From positions 1-6,257 of the forward strand of contig CAZJFE010000035.1 of NCBI GenBank assembly GCA_964545345.1: a DNA stretch of 6,257 nt, read 5' to 3'. Position 1 is the stretch's first letter; each line of letters starts with the position of its first letter. Below are positions 1 to 4,197 of the stretch, in pieces. Under the pieces are notes generated by a model. The model made no database searches. It saw nothing but the letters and a program-made list of their open reading frames with translations, and had not been told where the DNA came from. Source of the stretch: JAUSKF01 sp964545345. Lineage in GTDB: Bacteria > Patescibacteriota > Minisyncoccia > UBA6257 > WO2-44-18. The translations under genes were made by a program, and so were the position numbers.

Positions 1-305
1 TAAACGTGCCGATCCTCGCTCTTTCCCAGCTCTCCCGTGGCGTGGAACAACGCGACAATAAAGTCCCCCGTCTCGCCGACCTCCGGGAATCCGGTTCTAT
101 TGAGCAGGACGCCGATATTGTAATGTTGCTGTATCGCGAAGATAAAACGAAAACCAACCCATCACCGGATGAACAAAATATCGCCCAGGTAATCATCGCC
201 AAACACCGTAATGGCCCGCTGGGATCAGTTGATTTGCGTTTTGATCAGGACAAAGCCAGCTTCAAAAATATAGATAAAGTTCATAACGCCCCCCCATCAT
301 ATTAA
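1..305 (+). CDS. dnaB: Replicative DNA helicase DnaB, C-terminal fragment (5' end outside window)
   Basis: This is the last hundred or so residues of the hexameric replicative helicase, which unwinds DNA ahead of the replisome using ATP. The reading frame is open from the window edge (first whole codon at 3-5), so the apparent GTG start at 6 is an internal valine codon and not a start. Diagnostic motifs of the RecA-like C-terminal domain are LSQLSRGVEQR followed by PRLADLRESGSIEQDAD, a hydrophobic strand ending in LLYRE, and near the end the AKHRNGPLG segment that supplies a nucleotide-contacting arginine in this family. The tail after the last strand is short and polar, as usual. The N-terminal domain, linker and Walker A motif lie upstream. 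The TAA stop is four bases before recR, so the two are probably co-transcribed. Identification is firm. Confidence 0.97.
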   Translation, partial: NVPILALSQLSRGVEQRDNKVPRLADLRESGSIEQDADIVMLLYREDKTKTNPSPDEQNIAQVIIAKHRNGPLGSVDLRFDQDKASFKNIDKVHNAPPSY

Positions 306-309
306 GGAA

Positions 310-879
310 ATGCTCCCGGATCCTATTAAAAAATTTGTTGACGCTTTCGCTAAATTACCCGGTATCGGCCCCCGCCAAGCTACCCGGCTGGCTTTTCACG
401 TTTTCAGCCAAGGCAAAGCGGAAGTAGCCGATCTCTCCAGCGCGGTGGCAGGGCTGAGCGTGTTGGCGATTTGCCAATCCTGTTTTACCACCAATCTTTC
501 CGAGGGATTATGTTCAATCTGCTCTAATCCGCAAAGGCGAAAGGATTTGGTCGCCATCGTGGAAAAAGAGACCGATTTGATTTCACTAGAAAAAGCCAAA
601 AAATTTGATGGTCGCTACTTGGTGCTCGGCGAATTAAAAAAGGATGGCTTTCTAACCAACGCCCAGAAACTCCGCCTGCGAACGATTAAGAATGCCGAAG
701 AAGTAATTTTGGCGATGAATCCGACCACCTACGGCGACATCAACGCCACCTTAATCGCCCAGGAGCTGAAAGAATCCGTGAAAAAGATTACCCGCCTCGG
801 CCGAGGCATCCCAACCGGAGGTGAGATTGAATTTGCCGACGAAGAAACCCTCGCCAGCGCTCTCCAAAACCGCTCATAG
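310..879 (+). CDS. recR: Recombination mediator protein RecR
   Basis: RecR is a ring-forming, DNA-binding partner of RecO (and RecF) that helps load RecA on gapped DNA. The 189-residue length fits the family. In order: an N-terminal helix-hairpin-helix with LPGIGPRQATRLAF (16-29); a four-cysteine zinc site at C55, C58, C68 and C71, the last pair followed by SNPQR; a Toprim domain from about 80, with VEKETD (84-89), GRYLVLG (101-107) and AMNPTT (135-140); and the terminal GIPTGGEIEFAD segment (166-177). The ATG at 310 gives the expected N-terminus. An AAGGA sits only one base before this ATG, which is too close for a normal Shine-Dalgarno site, so translation may be coupled to dnaB four bases upstream. 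Oddity: the NPTxEG motif common in RecR reads NPTTYG here, with Tyr141 where the acidic residue is usual. A structured element begins just after the stop codon. Confidence 0.97.
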   Translation: MLPDPIKKFVDAFAKLPGIGPRQATRLAFHVFSQGKAEVADLSSAVAGLSVLAICQSCFTTNLSEGLCSICSNPQRRKDLVAIVEKETDLISLEKAKKFDGRYLVLGELKKDGFLTNAQKLRLRTIKNAEEVILAMNPTTYGDINATLIAQELKESVKKITRLGRGIPTGGEIEFADEETLASALQNRS

Positions 880-881
880 GG

Positions 882-1021
882 GCTCAGCCAGATAGATTTC
901 CCGGAAACAGAATAATCCGTCTACTGACGGATTTTCTTCGCCCTCGGCGGTTTATCGTTCGATAGATAATGAACGAACTAAACCGCCTCCGGGATGTTCC
1001 GGATAAACTATCTGGCTTCGC
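882..1021 (+). ncRNA. Unrecognised structured element, copy 1 (three-way-junction RNA candidate downstream of recR)
   Basis: This shares conserved blocks and fold with the copy at 2865-2720 on the minus strand. Order of parts: GCTCAG (882-887); closing stem P1, AGCCAGATAG (886-895) with CTATCTGGCT (1008-1017), continued by CCGGAA (901-906) with TTCCGG (997-1002); conserved CGGAAACAGAAT (902-913); hairpin P2, AATCCGTC (914-921) with GACGGATT (926-933); conserved TTCTTCGCCCTC (934-945); hairpin P3, 946-954 with 979-987, then TCGTTCG (955-961) with TGAACGA (970-976), including one G-U pair; loop ATAGATAA (962-969); conserved CCGCCTCCGGGATGTTCC (983-1000); and CTTCGC (1016-1021). CCC 941-943 can pair with GGG 991-993. 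It starts 2 nt after the recR stop, has no U-run after it, and lies before the promoter at 1035. The strand is inferred from the G-U pair and from the matching position in the other copy. I recognise no known riboswitch, ribozyme or housekeeping RNA. Function is unknown. Confidence 0.72.
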
Positions 1022-1034
1022 TTTAGTAATTATA

Positions 1035-1063
1035 TTGCCTTTTTGAAAATAATTCGGTATAAT
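1035..1063 (+). promoter_or_regulatory. Sigma70-type promoter for the 1095 gene
   Basis: TTGCCT (1035-1040) is followed after exactly 17 bases by a perfect TATAAT (1058-1063). Transcription should begin near 1070, giving a leader of about 25 nt. A short hairpin, CCAGT (1068-1072) with ACTGG (1079-1083), lies between the start point and the ribosome binding site and touches its first bases. The promoter separates the structured element from the following gene, so that gene need not depend on read-through from recR. Confidence 0.75.
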
Positions 1064-1081
1064 CTAGCCAGTTTCTTCACT

Positions 1082-1089
1082 GGAGGAGG
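1082..1089 (+). promoter_or_regulatory. Strong Shine-Dalgarno site fixing the GTG start at 1095
   Basis: GGAGGAGG ends five bases before GTG 1095-1097. It decides this start and is much stronger than anything in front of recR, rplU, the glycosyltransferase or the M23 gene. Confidence 0.8.
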
Positions 1090-1094
1090 CGTTC

Positions 1095-1412
1095 GTGAGA
1101 ACTTCCATTTCCGTTTTTGTTACGACAGTTTTCGTTGCCGGCATGATCGCGATGGTCTACGGGCTCTGTATGATGTTGTTTGGTAGACCTTTCTGGCCGG
1201 GAATGTCGCTGGCGGTCGGCGGTTTGCTGGCACTGACAGTCTCCGGATTCTTTCTTCACACTTTTCACCTCACTACCGAGGAAGGGAAACTGACGCCGGA
1301 AGATAATGAAAAACGCGACGCGGCGCTAGCGGCAGTCGCGGCGGCCGCGGTAGCGGCGAAATTGGCCGGGCAAGAGAACGGTTCCGAGGATGAGCATTGC
1401 GGTAGCGGCTGA
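1095..1412 (+). CDS. Small two-helix membrane protein of unknown function
   Basis: I do not recognise this 105-residue protein. Two hydrophobic segments (about 6-29 and 35-57) are joined by a short turn with RPFWPG, so it should sit in the membrane as a helical hairpin. A polar stretch (about 60-76, rich in Glu, Lys and Asp) follows, then a striking alanine-rich helix (about 77-91), then an acidic, glycine-rich tail with one cysteine (C102). The DNA coding the alanine-rich part is very rich in GCG/GCC codons. The GTG start is fixed by GGAGGAGG five bases upstream, and the gene has its own promoter (1035-1063) and terminator (1430-1458), so it is a complete single-gene transcription unit. It belongs to the block between the two structured elements. 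A real gene is likely because promoter, ribosome site, membrane pattern and terminator agree; function is unknown. Confidence 0.8.
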   Translation: MRTSISVFVTTVFVAGMIAMVYGLCMMLFGRPFWPGMSLAVGGLLALTVSGFFLHTFHLTTEEGKLTPEDNEKRDAALAAVAAAAVAAKLAGQENGSEDEHCGSG

Positions 1413-1429
1413 GGTTGCAAGTAAAAAAT

Positions 1430-1458
1430 ATCCCCACCGGTGGTGGGGATTTATTTTT
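1430..1458 (+). terminator. Intrinsic terminator after the 1095 gene
   Basis: ATCCCCACC (1430-1438) pairs perfectly with GGTGGGGAT (1442-1450) around the loop GGT. TTATTTTT follows (1451-1458). An A-run precedes the stem at 1423-1428, so it could also work on the minus strand. Confidence 0.92.
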
Positions 1459-1498
1459 CTGTACCATCCTATAGCAGTTCTATCAGTCTGGTATTGCA

Positions 1499-1507
1499 TG
1501 ATAAAAT
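1499..1507 (+). promoter_or_regulatory. Extended -10 promoter for the 1532 gene
   Basis: TGATAAAAT (1499-1507) has the TGn extension directly before a -10 hexamer differing from TATAAT at one base. No good -35 box lies 16-18 bases upstream, which is tolerable for an extended -10 promoter. The predicted start near 1514 leaves a leader of about 18 nt with AGGA (1522-1525) six bases before the ATG. Confidence 0.5.
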
Positions 1508-1531
1508 AAATTCAGTTCATTAGGAATTGCT

Positions 1532-1717
1532 ATGAAAAGAAGGCGCCTCGCGGGATTGATTGTATTTATTGGCTCTCTGTTTGTGTTGGCGGGCGGATGG
1601 CAAATCTGGCAAAACAATAACGCGGCAACTTCCGGAAAAGATTTACTGGCGGTTGGAATTTTCCTGATTCTTGGCGGCATGATCCTCTGCCCATACGGCG
1701 GTGGAGAAAATAAATAG
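1532..1717 (+). CDS. Very small two-helix membrane protein of unknown function
   Basis: I do not recognise this 61-residue protein. It starts with the basic MKRRR, which would keep the N-terminus in the cytoplasm. A first hydrophobic helix follows (about 6-27), then a polar linker with WQNNNAATSGKD (about 26-37), a second hydrophobic helix (about 37-54) and a short glycine-rich tail. Both ends should therefore be cytoplasmic. AGGA six bases before the ATG supports the start. An extended -10 promoter lies upstream, and a terminator stem begins inside the stop codon. It shares the block between the two structured elements with the 1095 gene, and both encode a membrane hairpin, but I see no sequence similarity between them. 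A small-membrane-protein or toxin-like role cannot be excluded, and nothing specific supports it. Confidence 0.68.
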   Translation: MKRRRLAGLIVFIGSLFVLAGGWQIWQNNNAATSGKDLLAVGIFLILGGMILCPYGGGENK

Positions 1718-1744
1718 CCGAGTACATTTTGTACCCGGCTTTTT
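1716..1744 (+). terminator. Terminator between convergent genes
   Basis: AGCCG (1716-1720) pairs with CGGCT (1736-1740), and GTACA (1722-1726) with TGTAC (1730-1734), with one A-C mismatch between the helices and loop TTT. TTTTT with further T-rich sequence follows on the plus strand. The stem overlaps the TAG stop of the 1532 gene. On the minus strand the same stem is followed by TATTTATTTTCT, so it may also end transcripts of the convergent gene that stops at 1750. Confidence 0.85.
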
Positions 1745-1749
1745 GATTT

Positions 1750-2604
1750 TTATTTCTCTGTTTCTGCCTGTAGTTCAGCTTGACGGCGACCGTCAAGATA
1801 TTTGGCTTCTTCTTCCAACTTCGCGCGACGCAACCCTTCGTAAAACTTTGCATTTTCCTTAGCCCGAATTTCGTTAAAAATCTTTTCGCAGTCTATCTTG
1901 TAACCCCTGGAGCTGTAACAAACTGCGATCCAATCCAAATCCAACTTGATAATCTTGGGCCCCTTACCGGGTACGGCCACCTGGCAAAAACCTGTTTCTG
2001 CACTAAACCATTCCAAGAAACAGCCGTCATAGATAAGAAGCTCCGTGAAAGTAATCATGGAATCACCCTGGTGCTCGGCAGTGTACTCGGCTATCAACCG
2101 CCGTCTCATTTCCTCGTTATCTTTACGCGCCTTCTCCTGCGGCGCCCAATTAGACAGGCTGGAGCTCTGGAAGGTCGCATCTTTCTGAAAAAGGCCCGAG
2201 GATAGGAATTGCTTGTCAATGCGCTCAACTCCGCATGTGGAATAATCGCAGTCATCAAAAACTAAGATGACGGAATCCCCATCCGAACCCGGCAGAACAT
2301 CCCTGATTTCATGATCGCGGTACTTAGAAAGTTGGTTCCAGTCTTCCAGGCGGATAACCGGCTTCTGCTTGGCGGCTTCAATGGCGGCAGGAAGCTTTTC
2401 ACTGTCCGAGATATGCTTCTTTGCCGCAAAAATCGCAGGAAGTAACAGCGCCGCCAAAATACCTACTATCGCCAGGGGCACCAAAATATTGGGGAGATTA
2501 TTATTAAACCAAGATCTAATGCCGCCCTTCTCCACTTCAATCTTGGGAGCGGAAACTGATTCTTCGGGATTACTAACGCTACTCGTAGACGATTCGTCGC
2601 CCAT
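1750..2604 (-). CDS. Single-pass membrane protein with a six-cysteine outer domain, unknown function
   Basis: I do not recognise this 284-residue protein. A polar, serine-rich N-terminus (1-36) should stay in the cytoplasm. One hydrophobic helix (about 37-61) ends in GILAALLLPAIFAAKKH, which resembles the helix end of type IV pilin-like proteins, but there is no prepilin peptidase motif before it. The rest should lie outside the membrane: a domain of about 83-240 with six cysteines (119, 124, 195, 207, 229, 239), which could form three disulfides, and a highly charged, probably coiled-coil tail (about 241-284). GAGGAGG (2616-2610) five bases before the ATG supports the start. A promoter overlapping a long palindrome lies just upstream. 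The gene converges with the 1532 gene and shares its terminator. It is inside the block between the two structured elements. Real gene likely; role unknown. Confidence 0.8.
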   Translation of the reverse strand: MGDESSTSSVSNPEESVSAPKIEVEKGGIRSWFNNNLPNILVPLAIVGILAALLLPAIFAAKKHISDSEKLPAAIEAAKQKPVIRLEDWNQLSKYRDHEIRDVLPGSDGDSVILVFDDCDYSTCGVERIDKQFLSSGLFQKDATFQSSSLSNWAPQEKARKDNEEMRRRLIAEYTAEHQGDSMITFTELLIYDGCFLEWFSAETGFCQVAVPGKGPKIIKLDLDWIAVCYSSRGYKIDCEKIFNEIRAKENAKFYEGLRRAKLEEEAKYLDGRRQAELQAETEK

Positions 2605-2646
2605 CTTGGCCTCCTCTTTCTCTGTAAAGCTCTTTGATGAGTTAAA

Positions 2647-2682
2647 ATTAAGAACCTGCTAGATACTAGCACGGTTCTTAAT
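2647..2682. repeat. Long near-perfect palindrome over the -10 region (operator or terminator candidate)
   Basis: ATTAAGAACC (2647-2656) pairs with GGTTCTTAAT (2673-2682), and TGCTAG (2657-2662) with CTAGCA (2666-2671). That makes 16 base pairs with one bulged C (2672) and a three-base centre. The centre falls inside the predicted -10 box of the 2604 gene, which fits an operator for a dimeric regulator. Read as RNA on the minus strand it could instead end transcripts coming from rplU, but the sequence after it (TTTAAC) is a poor U-run. I favour operator, without certainty. Confidence 0.6.
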
Positions 2683-2691
2683 ATTTGTCCA
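2663..2691 (-). promoter_or_regulatory. Promoter for the 2604 gene
   Basis: On the minus strand TGGACA (2691-2686) is followed after 17 bases by TAGTAT (2668-2663), with TGC directly before the -10 as an extended element. The predicted start near 2656 gives a leader of about 50 nt ending in GAGGAGG. Five of six bases match the -35 consensus and four of six the -10. Confidence 0.55.
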
Positions 2692-2719
2692 TCCCGGATT
2701 AGATCAGCATCTGCCAAAC

Positions 2720-2865
2720 GCGAAGGCGTATTGCTTTAAGGAACATCTCGGAGGCGGTTGGGCTTGGCTCGTTCGTTATCTACCGAACGAACAACCGCCG
2801 AGAGCGAAGAAGACCCCGCCGTTGGAGCGGGGTCATTCTGTTTCCGAAAAGCAATGCGACTGAGC
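2720..2865 (-). ncRNA. Unrecognised structured element, copy 2 (three-way-junction RNA candidate downstream of rplU)
   Basis: Reading the minus strand from 2865: GCTCAG (2865-2860, its G being the last base of the rplU stop); P1, ATTGCTTT (2855-2848) with AAAGCAAT (2737-2730); CGGAAACAGAAT (2846-2835, identical to copy 1); P2, GACCCCGC (2834-2827) with GCGGGGTC (2819-2812); TTCTTCGCTCTC; P3, GGCGGTTG (2799-2792) with CAACCGCC (2760-2753), then TCGTTCG (2790-2784) with CGAACGA (2775-2769); loop GTAGATAA (2783-2776); then CCGCCTCCGAGATGTTCC, and CTTCGC (2725-2720). P1 and P2 differ from copy 1 at most positions but pair in both. The distal P3 helix is kept in sequence, its closing pair being G-C here and G-U in copy 1. 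The 3' strand of P3 has an eight-base bulge (2768-2761) where copy 1 has two. No U-run follows. Function is unknown. Confidence 0.72.
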
Positions 2866-3173
2866 TATTTGATTCCAACAATCTCTACTTCCGTAAACTT
2901 CTGGCGATGCCCCTTTCTTTTCCGATAGCGGCTCTTGGAACTGTATTTGAAAACGATTACGGTTTTGTTGTGTCCCTGGCGAGCCATTTTCGCTTCCACG
3001 GAAGCTCCGGCAACATACGGCGCGCCAACTTTAACATTGTCGTTATCAGCTACCAATAAAACTTTATCAAAAACTAAAGCGTCCCCTGCCGGGGTTTCCA
3101 ATTTCTCAATTTTCAGTTTTTGCCCGGGAGCAACCTTGTATTGCTTTCCGCCGGTCTCAATAACAGCAAACAT
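2865..3173 (-). CDS. rplU: 50S ribosomal protein L21
   Basis: L21 is a small protein of the large ribosomal subunit that binds 23S rRNA. All 102 residues match the family: MFAVIETGGKQYKV at the N-terminus, a middle with VGAPYVAGASVEAKM (about 49-63), and the basic signature KYSSKSRYRKRKGHRQ (about 76-91) followed by TEVEI. The ATG directly follows the TAG stop of the upstream gene (TAGATG) and has no Shine-Dalgarno site, so translation is probably coupled, or leaderless if the promoter at 3215-3187 is used. In most bacteria rpmA (L27) follows rplU. Here no rpmA follows; instead a structured element begins at the last base of the stop codon, and the next minus-strand gene is unrelated. Identification is firm. 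Confidence 0.98.
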   Translation of the reverse strand: MFAVIETGGKQYKVAPGQKLKIEKLETPAGDALVFDKVLLVADNDNVKVGAPYVAGASVEAKMARQGHNKTVIVFKYSSKSRYRKRKGHRQKFTEVEIVGIK

Positions 3174-3491
3174 CTAATTAACGCTTATTATAACTGATAC
3201 ATAGATCAAAATCAAGAGGTTGAAAAAGACAGTGGCGCCCAGAAATAACTGACTTAAAAGCAGGTTCCTAGTCCGGAAAACAGCCGCCAATCCCAGGTTA
3301 ATCAGATTAATTAACAAAGCGATGCCCAAAACCGCCGCGATTTCAGAAGAACGGCCGATTGAACTCATACCCTTCAAACTATCAAACCAAGTAACCAACA
3401 AATTGTCGGTTAATCCGATTTGGAGGTAAAATAAAACTATAGAAAGGATCAGCAACCCAATATTTAAACCAACCAAAAATTTTATGAGCAT
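3174..3491 (-). CDS. Three-helix membrane protein of unknown function, upstream of rplU
   Basis: I do not recognise this 105-residue protein. It has three hydrophobic segments (about 4-26, 51-72 and 79-103) separated by a polar loop (about 27-50, with GMSSIGRSSE) and a basic turn (FRTRN, 72-76). I chose the ATG at 3491 (MLIKFLVG) rather than an upstream start at 3515: AAGGA precedes it, and the longer form would run further into the oppositely oriented glycosyltransferase. Even so, the two genes overlap head-to-head by eight bases (3484-3491). The stop codon touches the rplU ATG, which indicates an operon with rplU. A TATAAT (3504-3499, minus strand) lies seven bases before the ATG without a convincing -35 box. 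A membrane protein fused to ribosomal transcription in this way is curious, but no function follows from it. Confidence 0.75.
   Translation of the reverse strand: MLIKFLVGLNIGLLILSIVLFYLQIGLTDNLLVTWFDSLKGMSSIGRSSEIAAVLGIALLINLINLGLAAVFRTRNLLLSQLFLGATVFFNLLILIYVSVIISVN
3187..3215 (-). promoter_or_regulatory. Internal promoter for rplU
   Basis: On the minus strand TTGATT (3215-3210) is followed after 17 bases by a perfect TATAAT (3192-3187). The predicted start near 3180 lies only about seven bases before the rplU ATG, so this transcript would be nearly leaderless. It lies inside the 3' end of the upstream membrane-protein gene. Confidence 0.55.
3403..3432 (+). promoter_or_regulatory. Possible promoter for the glycosyltransferase gene
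   Basis: TTGTCG (3403-3408) is followed after 18 bases by TAAAAT (3427-3432). It lies inside the oppositely transcribed membrane-protein gene and would give a leader of about 45 nt. It is weak evidence; a transcript from further upstream is possible. Confidence 0.3.
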
Positions 3492-4197
3492 TTCCTTTAT
3501 TATACCTGCCCGCAACGAAGAGGCCTATATCGGCGAGACGATAAAACATATCCTAGCCCAGCCGGAAGAATTGGTCAAAGAAATCATCGTGGTGGATAAC
3601 GGCAGCGCCGACCGGACCGTGGAAATCGCCGCGATGTATCCAAAAGTAAAAGTTCTGCGCGAGCCGGTTCCCGGCACTAACCGCGCCCGCCAAACCGGCT
3701 TCGCCTACTCCACCGGAGAGATCATCGGATTCATTGACGCCGATAACTGGCTCGCTCCTAACTGGGCGGAAACCACGATTAGCTATTTATCCAAGCCGGG
3801 CGTGGCGGGAGTAGCCGGAGTTTATAAATATCGCGACGTAGGGCCGGTCGGGAGATTCTTCACCCTCTATGGATTCCTAGCGGTCGCCTACCCGGTATAT
3901 TTTATCGTCCATTATTTATTACGGAGGGGCAGCGTTGTACAGGGAGGGAATTTCGCCGCCAACCGCTGGGCGCTGGAAAAAATCGGTGGCCTGGACGTCA
4001 GCTATGTTTTTTATGGCGACGACGCTCACACCGGGAAACAACTCCGGAAAGTTGGGAAAGTGTTATTCACCGGAAAACTGGTTACCGAGGCCTCCGCGAG
4101 GAGATTCAAGAAACATGGCTACTTCAAAGTAGTCAGCCGTTATTTCCTGAATTTTATCTGGGTGATTCTCTTCAACCGACCATTTTCTAAAAAGTAA
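3484..4197 (+). CDS. Family 2 glycosyltransferase
   Basis: This enzyme should transfer a sugar from an activated donor to a lipid, polysaccharide or protein acceptor at the inner face of the membrane. The GT-A fold is clear: FIIPARNEE (5-13) opens the nucleotide-binding half, VVDNGSADRT (36-45) follows, and IDADN (84-88) is the DxD-type metal and nucleotide-sugar site. QGGNFAANRWALEKIGGLD (153-171) is the acceptor-side motif, and GDDAHTGKQLRKVGKV (178-193) corresponds to the catalytic ED..L region. Hydrophobic stretches (about 125-146 and 220-231) suggest membrane association. The 237-residue length is normal for single-domain members. There is no Shine-Dalgarno site before the ATG, but MSISFIIPARNEE is the expected N-terminus. 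The stop codon directly abuts that of the convergent M23 gene. Donor and acceptor cannot be read from sequence; envelope glycan synthesis is inferred. Confidence 0.93.
   Translation: MSISFIIPARNEEAYIGETIKHILAQPEELVKEIIVVDNGSADRTVEIAAMYPKVKVLREPVPGTNRARQTGFAYSTGEIIGFIDADNWLAPNWAETTISYLSKPGVAGVAGVYKYRDVGPVGRFFTLYGFLAVAYPVYFIVHYLLRRGSVVQGGNFAANRWALEKIGGLDVSYVFYGDDAHTGKQLRKVGKVLFTGKLVTEASARRFKKHGYFKVVSRYFLNFIWVILFNRPFSKK

Noticed and set aside
882..1021. Integron attC-like recombination site, because the palindromic element sits right after a stop codon
   Set aside because: No RYYYAAC/GTTRRRY core pair at the ends, no integrase in the window, and the flanking genes are core genes. The three-way fold with a separate variable hairpin is unlike attC.
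1780..2205. 141-residue plus-strand frame
   Set aside because: It is antisense to the six-cysteine membrane protein gene, with no ribosome site or promoter; the minus-strand gene has both.
2720..2865. Ordinary intrinsic terminator of rplU (GACCCCGC/GCGGGGTC hairpin)
   Set aside because: No T-run follows this hairpin; it occupies the place of P2 in the conserved element, where copy 1 has an unrelated AT-richer stem.
882..2865. Insertion sequence with terminal inverted repeats
   Set aside because: No transposase-like frame lies between the copies, and no target duplication is visible. The stems changed in a compensatory way, which inverted DNA repeats do not require.
3492..3515. Upstream start at 3515 for the three-helix membrane protein
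   Set aside because: The eight extra residues are polar, and AAGGA precedes the internal ATG at 3491. The longer form would deepen the overlap with the glycosyltransferase gene.
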